Assembly: GCA_036381275.1 (NCBI GenBank)
Contig: DASVDC010000041.1
Coordinates: forward strand, 46,020 to 110,019
Direction of reading: 5' to 3'
Origin: UBA7803 sp036381275
GTDB taxonomy: Bacteria; Pseudomonadota; Gammaproteobacteria; Pseudomonadales; Azotimanducaceae
Length of the DNA stretch: 64,000 nucleotides
The position numbers and the translations under genes are program-made. Shown in pieces: positions 8,019 to 18,394 of this stretch. The notes beneath the pieces are model-generated. The model was not told the origin of the DNA. It searched no databases and worked only from the letters and a program-made list of their open reading frames with translations. Within the stretch, counting starts at the first letter, position 1. The number at the start of each line of letters is the position of its first letter.

Positions 8019-9092
8019 GTGGATTTCGGACTTTCACACGAGCAGACGCTGCTTGCGGACAACGTCAGCCGTTTCCTTCAGGATCGCGCGCCGCTCGAGC
8101 GCGTGCGCCGCTTCGCCGAGGAGCGCCGCGATGACGACATCTGGCAGGGCCTGACCGAGCTCGGCATCCCCGGCCTGCTCGTCGCCGAGGAGCACGGCGG
8201 CGTCGGCCTCTCCTGCCTCGATGCGGCTGTGGTGGCCGAGGTGCTCGGCTACCACGTGACACCGGCGCCGTTTCTCGGGACCGCGGTGGCCGCACCGATC
8301 GCGCTGGCTGCGGCGGGCGCGGCACAGCACGAACGCCTCGCGCAGATCGCGGCCGGCCGGCTGCGGGTCGGGCTCGCGGTCGGCGAAGCGATCGGCACCC
8401 GCGCCGATGCCGGCGTGACCGCCGACGCCGGTCGACTGTCCGGCAAAGCGCTCTTCGTCACGGATTTTCCGGCCGACTGTTATCTGGTCGCGGACCGGCA
8501 TCGCCGGCTCCACCTCGTGGAAGCGAACGCGGACGGCGTGGGTACGCGGGCACTCACTACCATCGACCGGACCCGTCCGACCGGCGAGCTCGTGCTGAAC
8601 GGAGCGCCGGCCGAGCCGCTCGGCGACGATCCGGCGCTGCTCGAGCGCGTGCTCGACGTCGCGCGGGTGATGCTCGCCGCCGATACGCTCGGCGCCGCAC
8701 AGAGCATGCTCGACAAGGCGGTCGCCTACGCGAAGGAGCGTCGGCAGTTCAACCGCCCGATCGGCTCGTTCCAGGCGGTCAAGCACATGTGCGCCGAGAT
8801 GGCCGCCGAGATCGAGCCGTGTCGGGCGATGATCTGGTACGCGGCGCACGCGCTCGACCATCTGCCGGACGAAGCGCATTCGAACGCCTGTCAGACCAAG
8901 GCCCATCTCGCGGAGGTCGGCAAATTCGTGGCCAAAACCGCGACCGAAGTGCACGGCGGCATGGGCTTCACCGATCTGCTCGGTTTGCACTACTGGTTCA
9001 AACGAATCGGGTACAATCGCCAGATGCTGGGCGCGCCGGAGCTGCTCCGGGACGAAGCCGCCCGCGCGCTTGGGTTGTACGACACGGCCTGA
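8019..9092 (+). CDS. Acyl-CoA dehydrogenase (second of a pair)
   Basis: 357 residues, GTG start with GAGG 8 nt upstream, 5 bp after the first dehydrogenase gene. The N-terminal helical domain (SHEQTLLADNVSRFL), the C-terminal YAKERRQFNRPIGSFQAVKH segment and the final VHGGMGFTDLLGLHYWFKR block are family hallmarks. The middle beta domain is shorter than in the partner. Paired long/short dehydrogenases of this arrangement often form heterotetramers acting on bulky CoA esters such as steroid side chains or branched acids (known for actinobacterial examples); here that is inference from gene order. The substrate is unknown. Confidence 0.9.
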   Translation: MDFGLSHEQTLLADNVSRFLQDRAPLERVRRFAEERRDDDIWQGLTELGIPGLLVAEEHGGVGLSCLDAAVVAEVLGYHVTPAPFLGTAVAAPIALAAAGAAQHERLAQIAAGRLRVGLAVGEAIGTRADAGVTADAGRLSGKALFVTDFPADCYLVADRHRRLHLVEANADGVGTRALTTIDRTRPTGELVLNGAPAEPLGDDPALLERVLDVARVMLAADTLGAAQSMLDKAVAYAKERRQFNRPIGSFQAVKHMCAEMAAEIEPCRAMIWYAAHALDHLPDEAHSNACQTKAHLAEVGKFVAKTATEVHGGMGFTDLLGLHYWFKRIGYNRQMLGAPELLRDEAARALGLYDTA

Positions 9093-9108
9093 CAAGACGG
9101 GAAACGTT

Positions 9109-11439
<2,331 letters not shown>

Positions 11440-11459
11440 TCGGCGCTGTTGGGAGCCCT

Positions 11460-11663
11460 TCAGCGTTGTGGGCGTTGTCGGAGCGGCCTCCGGCCGCGAA
11501 TCCGGGAAGTCCGTTCGCGGCCGGAGGCCGCTCCCACAGGTTCCGATTCCGGCTCCGCCTCGAGCACTCCCGCCGGTTCCAGCGCGAGACTGCGCCGCCA
11601 GGCGCTGCGCAGATCCACGAACCGCCGGAAAGGGTGGACGACGTTGCGGACGTGGCGGTTCAT
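11460..11663 (-). CDS. Small hypothetical protein ending inside a REP-like repeat
   Basis: 67 residues starting MNRHVRNVVHPFRRFVDLR, basic and probably helical. The ATG has a strong AGGAGAGGG ribosome site at 7 nt spacing, which is the main reason to take it seriously. From about residue 43 onward the protein is just the translation of the REP-like palindrome, so the original C-terminus was probably lost or overwritten by the repeat. It is divergent from the WYL regulator with a palindromic operator between them and might be its target. I recognise no family. Confidence 0.4.
   Translation of the reverse strand: MNRHVRNVVHPFRRFVDLRSAWRRSLALEPAGVLEAEPESEPVGAASGRERTSRIRGRRPLRQRPQR
11477..11540. 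repeat. REP-like palindrome, copy 4
   Basis: Left arm GTCGGAGCGGCCTCCGGCCG, right arm CGGCCGGAGGCCGCTCCCAC, loop of about 20 nt. Extra left-arm fragments (CTGTTGGGAGC, GCGTTGTGGGC) precede it from 11446. It lies downstream of lon and overlaps the 3' end of the small minus-strand ORF. Confidence 0.78.
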
Positions 11664-11707
11664 GCGCGTGCCCTCTCCTGCCGGGGATGCTGACAGCCTA
11701 CACCCCG

Positions 11708-11733
11708 CCTGCTGACACCGGCGTGTCAGCAGG
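11708..11733. promoter_or_regulatory. Palindromic operator upstream of WYL regulator
   Basis: Perfect inverted repeat CCTGCTGACA-CCGGCG-TGTCAGCAGG with 10-bp arms and a 6-bp spacer. Related half-sites occur nearby: TGCTGACAGCC at about 11688 and TTGTCAGGA at 11777. The cluster lies between the small minus-strand ORF and the WYL regulator gene, the expected place for an autoregulatory site. The link to this regulator is inferred from position. Confidence 0.6.
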
Positions 11734-11854
11734 CGCTCGGTTCGAGGCTAGCGGGGCCGATCCTGCTGCCAACGGGTTGTCAGGAGGCGGGCAGCGCCCG
11801 GGCGAGACGCTTGCTAGCATGAGCGCCGTCGCCGCGGAAGGATCGGATTGCGCC

Positions 11855-12577
11855 ATGCGTCCCGCCGACAGACTCTTCCAGATCGTGCTGCATCTCGGAC
11901 GCGGCCGGGTGGTCACCGCGCGCTACCTGGCCGAGCAGCTCGGCGTGTCCGACCGCACGATCTACCGCGACATCCAGGACCTGGTGCGCTCCGGCGTGCC
12001 CATCGACGGCGAAGCCGGTGTCGGCTACCGTCTGCGCCGCGGCTTCCAGGTGCCGCCGCTGATGTTCGACGAGGGCGAGCTGCAGGCGCTGGTGTTCGGC
12101 GTGCGGGTGGCGCAGGCGTACGGCGACCCCGAGATGGCCAAGGCGGCCGAGCGCGTGCTGGCGAAGATCGACGCGGTGCTGCCGGAGCGGCTGCGCGGCG
12201 AGCTCGACTCGAAACGCCTGGTGGTGCCGCGCCAGACGCTGCCGCCGGGTGCGTCGGAAGTGCTCGGCGACGTGCGCGAAGCGATCAATCGCCGGGTCCG
12301 GCTGTTCCTCGATTACAGCGACGCCAACGGCCAGTCCACCGAGCGCATCGTCTGGCCGCTCACGCTCGCCTACTGGGGCCAGACCTGGACGCTCGGCGCG
12401 TGGTGCGAGCTGCGCCAGGCGTTCCGCAGCTTCCGGATCGATCGGATCGCCGGGGCGCGGCCGCTGATGTCCCGCTTCCCCGACGAGCCGGGCAAGCGGC
12501 TGTCGGACTACTGGGTAGCGGTGCGGCACCACATGGACGAAGCCGAGGCCAACGGCGCGCCCGCTCAGGGCGGCTGA
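11855..12577 (+). CDS. HTH-WYL transcriptional regulator (YafY-like)
   Basis: 240 residues. The N-terminal HTH_11 domain is clear (RYLAEQLGVSDRTIYRDIQDL, then a winged GVGYRLRRGFQVPPLMF), followed by the linker and a WYL-type ligand-sensing domain near residues 145-210 (FLDYSDANGQ to WTLGAWCELRQAFRSFRIDR). Such proteins are usually repressors, often of stress or defence genes. The ATG at 11855 opens the conserved region; an in-frame ATG at 11819 is possible but its codons resemble leader sequence. A palindromic operator lies about 120 bp upstream. The gene overlaps the convergent hypothetical gene by 13 bp. Confidence 0.9.
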   Translation: MRPADRLFQIVLHLGRGRVVTARYLAEQLGVSDRTIYRDIQDLVRSGVPIDGEAGVGYRLRRGFQVPPLMFDEGELQALVFGVRVAQAYGDPEMAKAAERVLAKIDAVLPERLRGELDSKRLVVPRQTLPPGASEVLGDVREAINRRVRLFLDYSDANGQSTERIVWPLTLAYWGQTWTLGAWCELRQAFRSFRIDRIAGARPLMSRFPDEPGKRLSDYWVAVRHHMDEAEANGAPAQGG

Positions 12578-13257
12578 GCTCGGCAGCGCCGGTAGCGGAG
12601 CGCGTTGCGCACCTTGCCGCAGATTTCGATCTCGCCGGCTTCCCGCAGGCAGTAGGCGAGCTTCTGCGCGAGCCAGCGCGGCTCACCGAGGCTCGCGGCG
12701 AGCTCGACGGTGGTGAACGGCTCTTCGAGCGGCGTCTGCAGCAGCCGGAACAGGTCGGCCGCGCAGCGGAAGCGGTGGCGCTCGAGCACGCCGCACAGGC
12801 GCCGCTGCACCACCTGCCAGCCGCGACGGCGCCAGGCGGTGCCCGGCACGTGCCGACGCACTTCCTCCTCTTCGGTGAGCAGCACCTCGAGCTCGAAGTT
12901 CCGGTGGTTCAGCAGATGCGGAATGCTCACCAGCTCCGCCGCCACCTGGGCCACCGTGCCGCGCTTCGGCGAGCGGCGGCGGCGCGGCGGCCGATCGCCC
13001 TCGTCCGACAACTTCACGATGTAGCGCACCCGCGGGATCGGATGCACCAGCACCACGCGGTGGTGCTCGAGAATCCGCTCCAGCTTGCGCCGGAGCTGGC
13101 CGAACCCGGAGGTCTGGATTTCGTAGATCGCGTCGTCCGGATGCAGCACGTCCGCGACGAAGCCGGCGACGGCCACCTCCTGACGGGCTCCCGCGACGCT
13201 GTATCGGGCCTTCAGCGCCTGATGCAGCGGCCCTTCGTTCAGCAGCCCGATGCTCAC
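12565..13257 (-). CDS. Conserved hypothetical protein, PD-(D/E)XK-like N-terminus (DUF8091-like)
   Basis: 230 residues from GTG 13257 (MSIGLLNEGPLHQALK); the frame is open further upstream but the added residues look non-coding. The segment VAGFVADVLHPDDAIYEIQT has the spaced Asp and ExQ pattern of PD-(D/E)XK nucleases, followed by RRKLERILEHHRVVLVHPI. The middle (SPKRGTVAQVAAELVSIPHLL) and C-terminal helical part (EPFTTVELAASLGEPRWLAQKLAYCLR) match a conserved family I recall as DUF8091; the C-terminal part looks like a winged helix. It may be a nuclease-like DNA-binding protein. Activity is unproven. Confidence 0.75.
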   Translation of the reverse strand: MSIGLLNEGPLHQALKARYSVAGARQEVAVAGFVADVLHPDDAIYEIQTSGFGQLRRKLERILEHHRVVLVHPIPRVRYIVKLSDEGDRPPRRRRSPKRGTVAQVAAELVSIPHLLNHRNFELEVLLTEEEEVRRHVPGTAWRRRGWQVVQRRLCGVLERHRFRCAADLFRLLQTPLEEPFTTVELAASLGEPRWLAQKLAYCLREAGEIEICGKVRNALRYRRCRAQPP

Positions 13258-13376
13258 CTCGGCCCCCCGGCGACCGGCGCGCGGCCGGATAGGCGACGAC
13301 GCCGCGCTATGCGATACTCCCGCCGGCCCGGGGCGGCCCCGCCGCGCCGAACACACGACAAGGGGGAACGAACACG

Positions 13377-13676
13377 ATGAGCAGCGTAGACGGCACCTGG
13401 AACACGACCATGAACACGCCGATGGGCGCGCAGCAGGGCACCCTGACCCTGGCGACCAGCGGGTCCGAGTTGACCGGGAAGCTGGCCGGCCCGCAGGGCG
13501 AAATCGACATCATCGACGGCAAGGTCGACGGCGACAAAGCCACCTGGAAGGCCAAGCTGACCAGCCCGATGCCGATGACGCTCGAGTTCGACGCCCAGGT
13601 GAACGGCGACGAGATCAAGGGCAACGTGAAGCTGGGCGCGTTCGGCAACGCGACCTTCACGGGCACCCGGGCCTGA
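13377..13676 (+). CDS. Small beta-rich hypothetical protein
   Basis: 99 residues, ATG preceded by GGGGGAACGAACACG. There is no signal peptide. The sequence alternates short strands (WNTTMNTPMGAQQGTLTLAT, GEIDIIDGKVDGDKATWKAK, MTLEFDAQVNGDEIKGNVKL) and predicts a small up-and-down beta barrel or sheet. Similar short proteins are widespread as conserved hypotheticals, often described as lipocalin-like, but I cannot give a function. It is convergent with the transporter gene and ends at a strong hairpin. Confidence 0.8.
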   Translation: MSSVDGTWNTTMNTPMGAQQGTLTLATSGSELTGKLAGPQGEIDIIDGKVDGDKATWKAKLTSPMPMTLEFDAQVNGDEIKGNVKLGAFGNATFTGTRA

Positions 13677-13696
13677 GCGAGACACCGCTCGGTGAC

Positions 13697-13721
13697 ACGC
13701 CGGCGAACGCATCGCCGGCGT
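13697..13721. terminator. Bidirectional hairpin between convergent genes
   Basis: Perfect inverted repeat ACGCCGGCGA-ACGCA-TCGCCGGCGT with 10-bp arms. It lies between the stop of the small beta protein gene (13676) and the stop of the transporter gene (13721). No clear T-run follows on either strand, so intrinsic termination is possible but not certain. Confidence 0.6.
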
Positions 13722-14785
13722 CATCCGGCGGACGACTCCGCTGCCGAACGGCGCGGCAGGCGGCTCGCCACGAGGCCGGCCAGCGCCAGCGTCCAGGCGA
13801 GCGCCGCGATCAGCATGAACGCCCGCGACAGCGGCATCAGAAAGCCCACCTCCAGTATTCCCGCCAGATGATACGTGCACACCGAGTACATCCCGAGCGG
13901 AAACACGCCGCCCCAGTACAGCGGATCGTAGCGCAACGGTAGCCCCCGGATCAGATAGCGCCAGATCCCGAGCAGCACCAGCATCGGGATCCACCAGCTC
14001 CCGATCGACCAGAACAGCAGCGTCACGCCGGCGACGAAGGTCGCGAGCTCGGTCACGACCGGCGAGAGCGCCGCGTGCTCCACGAGCGTCGAGCCGGCGA
14101 GCGTCGAGATCGCGACCGCCCCCATGCTGATCCAGTAGGGCGGCGTCAGGTCGTCCACCGACACGGTCAGGAACGTGTAGCGGAAGAAGATCACCGTCAT
14201 CAGCCACAGATACAGCACCCCGCCGCCGAGCCAGAGCGCGAGCGCGAAGAACATCGGCACCGCGGTGGCGCCGAGCGCCCCGGCGCCCGCGAGCAGCACC
14301 GTCAGGATCGAAACCGACTGCGGCGCCACCACGCAGAGCAGCCAGCCGCCGTGAATGCCCTGCGCGAGCGGCGGCTTGTCGGGCTGCACCGTGAGCAGCG
14401 CCAGCACCCCGTACGTGATCGCGACCAGCGCCAGCAGCGCGAAGCCCCAGAGCACGAGCGCGCCGCGAATCCAGCCGAGCTGCACGAGCAGTTGCTGACC
14501 GAGCACCGCGGCCGCGGCGATCAGCGTGAAGAAACCGACGCCGCGGTTGTGATTGCGCAGGTCCGCGAGAAATGCCTCGCGATGACGCACGATCCGCCAA
14601 CCGTACGCCACCGTCAGCGTGACGAAGAACAGCACGTTCAACGCGAGCAGCAGCGCCGGCAGATACGGCACGCGATGGCTCGCGAGTGCGAGCGCGACGA
14701 TCCCGGTGGCCATCACCAGCGCGAAGCTCGCCGGGTGGAGCGTCTCCAGGCGATCGGCGGGTCCTCGCGCGAACTCGAGTCTCAT
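13721..14785 (-). CDS. TDT-family (TehA/SLAC1-like) membrane transporter
   Basis: 354 residues from ATG 14785. About ten hydrophobic segments are visible, starting with FALVMATGIVALAL after a short LETLHPASF lead, the usual opening of TehA/SLAC1-like proteins. Later landmarks are YWISMGAVAIS, WSIGSWWIPMLVLLGIW and PLYWGGVFPLGMYSVCT. The family includes tellurite-resistance TehA, malate and C4-dicarboxylate carriers, sulfite exporters and anion channels. The transported anion cannot be inferred here. It sits downstream of the AlkA-like gene on the same strand, with 29 bp between them. Confidence 0.88.
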   Translation of the reverse strand: MRLEFARGPADRLETLHPASFALVMATGIVALALASHRVPYLPALLLALNVLFFVTLTVAYGWRIVRHREAFLADLRNHNRGVGFFTLIAAAAVLGQQLLVQLGWIRGALVLWGFALLALVAITYGVLALLTVQPDKPPLAQGIHGGWLLCVVAPQSVSILTVLLAGAGALGATAVPMFFALALWLGGGVLYLWLMTVIFFRYTFLTVSVDDLTPPYWISMGAVAISTLAGSTLVEHAALSPVVTELATFVAGVTLLFWSIGSWWIPMLVLLGIWRYLIRGLPLRYDPLYWGGVFPLGMYSVCTYHLAGILEVGFLMPLSRAFMLIAALAWTLALAGLVASRLPRRSAAESSAG

Positions 14786-14814
14786 GGGCGGCGCATGATA
14801 CCCGTCCGGCGCCG

Positions 14815-15672
14815 CTACGCGCTCGGCTCGATCAGCCCGCGGCGCAGCAGCGCCGAGCCGAGGCCGCAGAAATAGACGTAGCCGCGCAGCGCGCCGAACC
14901 GCTCCATCACGGCCTCGACATCGGCGTCGGCTGCGAGATCGAGCAGCGCCCGCAGCGCGCGCCGGGCCCCGACGTCGCCCGGCGGAAACACGTCGAGCCG
15001 CCCGAGCCCCCGCAGCAGCACCAGCGCGGCGCTCCACGGACCGATACCGGGCAACTCGCAGAGCACCGCAATCGCCTCCGTGCTCGGCAGCGCCTCGAGC
15101 CCGGCTTCGCTCACTTCACCCGCCGCGACGAGCCGCGCGAGCGCACGCAGCGTCTCCGCCTTGCGCGCGCTGAGCCCGCACGCGCGCAGCCGATCGAGCC
15201 GCGCGTCCGCGACTCGCTCCGCCGTCGGAAACGCGTAGTAGCGGCCGCCGTCGTGCGTGAGGCACGTGCCGAACCGTTCGACCAGCCGGCCGACGATCGC
15301 GATGCCCGCGTCGATGCTGACCTGCTGGAACGGCACCACGCCGGCGAACGCCTCGAACAGGCCGCCGAACCGCGGCGGCCGCATGCCGCGGAGGCCCGCG
15401 GTCGCCGCCGCCAGCGCCGGATGGCTGCACCGCGCCTGCTCGAGGGGCGCCGGATCGAGGTCGAGGCCGAGCGCCCGCCGCACCGCCGGCACCACCTCGC
15501 GCCGCTCTGCGCCGGTGGCGCCGGCGGGAAACGCACAGCGCAGCGCCGGCGCCGATACGCTGCCGAGGTTCTGCACCGCGACCAGCACCCGACCGGCCGG
15601 CGTTTCGAACACCCTGAGGTAGCGGCCGTTCTCCCAGCGGTCCACCCGGTTGCCCGGGCGGCGCTGCAGCAC
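14815..15672 (-). CDS. DNA-3-methyladenine glycosylase II-like (AlkA family)
   Basis: At least 285 residues. The HhH-GPD core is clear: VPFQQVSIDAGIAIVGRLVE, the hairpin LPGIGPWSAALVLLRGLGR and the catalytic Asp in FPPGDVGARRALR. It should excise alkylated bases from DNA. GTG 15672 is the first standard start, yet the frame stays open upstream to 15768 and the residues there (VELAAAGPLHLEATARVLQRR across the GTG) look like the AlkA N-terminal domain, so the true start is probably upstream with a non-standard codon or a sequence error. It lies just after the M20 hydrolase gene. Confidence 0.85.
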   Translation of the reverse strand: MLQRRPGNRVDRWENGRYLRVFETPAGRVLVAVQNLGSVSAPALRCAFPAGATGAERREVVPAVRRALGLDLDPAPLEQARCSHPALAAATAGLRGMRPPRFGGLFEAFAGVVPFQQVSIDAGIAIVGRLVERFGTCLTHDGGRYYAFPTAERVADARLDRLRACGLSARKAETLRALARLVAAGEVSEAGLEALPSTEAIAVLCELPGIGPWSAALVLLRGLGRLDVFPPGDVGARRALRALLDLAADADVEAVMERFGALRGYVYFCGLGSALLRRGLIEPSA

Positions 15673-15768
15673 GCGCGCCGTGGCCTCGAGATGCAGCGGT
15701 CCCGCGGCCGCCAGCTCGACGCCGGCCGCGCGTCGACCGGGGCGCTGCGTCGATCCCGCGATGGTGGG

Positions 15769-17202
15769 CTACCGCCGGTAGTCGAGCGGCGGCTCGCGAT
15801 CGCCGAGCAGCGCCCGGTACTCGAAGTCGGCGCCGCGCCGGTTCTCGAACTCGTCCCGGGCCGCCGCCCGCAGCGGCGCGTTCTCGAACAGATCGGCCCC
15901 GGTCATGGCCAGCAGCCGCGCCGCGAGCAGCATGCCCTTGGTGCCGATGCCGGTGCCGCCGGCTGCGACCGCCTGCCAGCTATGGGCCGGGGTACCGGGG
16001 ACCCAGGTCGCCGTCGTGAAGCCGACGGTGGGCACCATCCAGCTCACGTCGCCGACGTCGGTCGAGCCCGAATTCTGCCGGAATGCGAACGGCTGGATCT
16101 CGGCGGCGGACTCGAGCGGCGGCAGCTCGCCCGGCAGCGTCTCGCGGATCGCGCGGGCGAAGGCCAGCTCCTCCCGGTCGTACTCGATGCCGCCGAGCCG
16201 CTCGAGGTTGTCGTGCACCACGCGGGCCAGCACGTCGTTCGGCAGCACCGGATAGTTGCCGTGCATCACCTCGTACTCCATGCGGGTGCCGGTGCCGAGC
16301 GCCGCGGCCTCGGCCGCCTTCACCACCCGCTCGAACAGCTCGACCACCTGCTCGGCGTGCGGATGGCGCACGTAGTAGTAGACCTGGGCGGTCTCCGGAA
16401 CGATGTTCGGCGCATCGCCCCCCATCGTGATCACGTAGTGGATGCGCGACTCCTGCGGCACGTGCTCCCGCATCAGGTTGACCATGAAGTTCATCGCCTC
16501 CACCGCGTCGAGCGCCGAACGCCCCCGTTCCGGTGCCGCCGCGGCGTGGGCGGCGGTGCCGTGGAACGTGAAGCGCCCGGATTTGTTCGACGTGGTGCTG
16601 TAGGGCGAGGCGTCGTTGCGGTCGCTCGGGTGCCAGTGCAGCACCACGTCCACGTCGTCGAACAGCCCGGCACGGGTCATGTAGACCTTGCCGGAGCCGC
16701 CCTCCTCCGCCGGCGTGCCGTACAGGCGCACCGTCCCCGGCCGGCCGCTCTCGTCGAGCCAGCGGGCGAGCGCCACCGCCGCGGTGGCGGACGCGCCGCC
16801 GAACAGGTGGTGGCCGCAGGCGTGGCCGGCGGCCCCCGGCGTGAGCGGCTGCCGCTGCGGCACCGCCGCCTGCGACAGCCCCGGCAGCGCGTCGAACTCG
16901 GCGAGGATGCCGATCACCGGCTCTCCCCGTCCGCTGCTCGCGACGAACGCCGTGGGGATCCCGGCGACGCCGGCTTCCACCTCGAAGCCGCGCTCGCGCA
17001 GGAACGCCTGCAACGCCTCGCTGCTCTGTTGCTCCTGATAGCCCACCTCGGCGAGCCGCCAGATGTTCTGCGCGAGCGACTCTGCCGCGGCGGCCTCGGC
17101 CTCCACGTACCGCAGAACCTGTTCGTTGGCACCGGCCCACGGCGCCGCCGCCGCGAGCAGCAGAGCGCCCACGGTGCTGCTTATCCGACCTCGTACGATC
17201 AC
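15769..17202 (-). CDS. M20 family amidohydrolase/peptidase, exported
   Basis: 477 residues. The N-terminus (ISSTVGALLLAAAAPWAGA) is a signal peptide, so the enzyme should act in the periplasm. Dinuclear metal ligands are in GHACGHHLFG and the catalytic Glu pair in GTPAEEGGSGK; the dimerisation domain contains FHGTAAHAAAAPERGRSAL. It resembles AbgB-type p-aminobenzoyl-glutamate hydrolases and other aminoacylases. The GTG start has a purine-rich GGGGGA about 10 nt upstream. The substrate is probably an N-acyl or amide-linked amino acid. It is divergent from corA. Confidence 0.9.
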   Translation of the reverse strand: MIVRGRISSTVGALLLAAAAPWAGANEQVLRYVEAEAAAAESLAQNIWRLAEVGYQEQQSSEALQAFLRERGFEVEAGVAGIPTAFVASSGRGEPVIGILAEFDALPGLSQAAVPQRQPLTPGAAGHACGHHLFGGASATAAVALARWLDESGRPGTVRLYGTPAEEGGSGKVYMTRAGLFDDVDVVLHWHPSDRNDASPYSTTSNKSGRFTFHGTAAHAAAAPERGRSALDAVEAMNFMVNLMREHVPQESRIHYVITMGGDAPNIVPETAQVYYYVRHPHAEQVVELFERVVKAAEAAALGTGTRMEYEVMHGNYPVLPNDVLARVVHDNLERLGGIEYDREELAFARAIRETLPGELPPLESAAEIQPFAFRQNSGSTDVGDVSWMVPTVGFTTATWVPGTPAHSWQAVAAGGTGIGTKGMLLAARLLAMTGADLFENAPLRAAARDEFENRRGADFEYRALLGDREPPLDYRR

Positions 17203-17350
17203 CTTGTCGACATCCCCCTGAAGACCGCGTCAGTCGAACTGTGCCGGGGTTGCCGCGCGAGCGCAAATCGCGGCGCGGGCGAGCGTCGCGGAAGTGGCGC
17301 GGCCCTCCGCCGTTCACTACAGTGCGCTCGCCGAGTGGCGGAGAGCTGCG

Positions 17351-18298
17351 ATGCTGACGAGCTACGTGCAGGAGCGTGGCCGGCTCAAGCCGGTGGCCGG
17401 AGAGATCGGGCCTCCGGTGGCGGAACGGGCGTTGTGGATCGACCTGGTCGATCCCACGGACGAGGAGCGCTCGATGATCGCGGCGCTGTTCCAGCGTCAG
17501 CTCCCGGACGCCGAGGACGTCGAAGAAATCGAGGCCACCGCCCGGGCGTTCGTCGACGAAGACGGGGTGCACGTGACCTCGCTGTTCCTGCACACCGTCG
17601 ACGGGCTGCCGCGCAATTCGTCGGTGGCGTTCACAGTCAGCTCCCGCCGGATGGTGACGCTCAGGGAACGGGAGATTCCGGCCTTTCGCCTGCTGCGCAT
17701 GCGCTTCCGGCAGGACCCGGAGGCGCCTCAGTCGCCGATGGATCTGATGCTGAGCCTGTTCGAGATCAAGATCGACGATCTCGCCGACAACATCGAAGGC
17801 GTCTATCAGGGGCTGGAATCGGTCAGCGCCGGCGTGCTGGAAGAGAGCGACGCCGACCTGGGCGATGCGCTCGATGCCCTCGCGAAGCACGAGGACACCA
17901 ACGGCAAGGTGCGCCTGTGCCTGATGGACACGCAGCGGGCGCTGCGCTTCGTGCTCCGGCACGGACACCTCTCGCCGGTGCAGGCCGAGAAGGTGCGGGA
18001 GCTGCTGCGCGACGTCGATTCGCTGCTGCCGCACAACAGCTTCGTGTTCGAGAAGATCAACTTCCTGATGGATGCGGCGCAGGGCTTCATCAACATCGAG
18101 CAGAACCAGATCATCAAGATATTCTCCATCGCCGCGGTGGTGTTCCTGCCGCCGACGCTGGTCGCCAGCATCTACGGGATGAACTTCGACAACATGCCGG
18201 AGCTCCACTGGCTGGCCGGCTATCCCTGGGCGATCGCTCTGATGATCGCCTCCGGCATCGCGCCGTACCTGTACTTCAAGCGCAAGGGCTGGCTGTAG
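17351..18298 (+). CDS. corA: Magnesium/cobalt transporter CorA
   Basis: 315 residues from ATG 17351 (MLTSYVQERGRLKP matches the usual CorA opening). The C-terminus has the two family transmembrane helices, the first ending in the YGMNF selectivity signature, the second just before the basic tail YLYFKRKGWL. The long cytoplasmic funnel domain includes LSLFEIKIDDLADNIEGVY. CorA imports Mg2+ and Co2+ as a pentamer in the inner membrane. The nearby GGCGGAGAG gives a plausible ribosome site. No Mg-responsive leader was recognised in the 148 bp upstream. Confidence 0.94.
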   Translation: MLTSYVQERGRLKPVAGEIGPPVAERALWIDLVDPTDEERSMIAALFQRQLPDAEDVEEIEATARAFVDEDGVHVTSLFLHTVDGLPRNSSVAFTVSSRRMVTLREREIPAFRLLRMRFRQDPEAPQSPMDLMLSLFEIKIDDLADNIEGVYQGLESVSAGVLEESDADLGDALDALAKHEDTNGKVRLCLMDTQRALRFVLRHGHLSPVQAEKVRELLRDVDSLLPHNSFVFEKINFLMDAAQGFINIEQNQIIKIFSIAAVVFLPPTLVASIYGMNFDNMPELHWLAGYPWAIALMIASGIAPYLYFKRKGWL

Positions 18299-18394
18299 AG
18301 GCTCCGACCCGGAACGGAAGTTGCTCGTTTCCTTCCCGCGGGCGCGCCGCCCCGGCGACCGCGCACGCAGTAGTTCAGGAGGAAGGGATAGATC

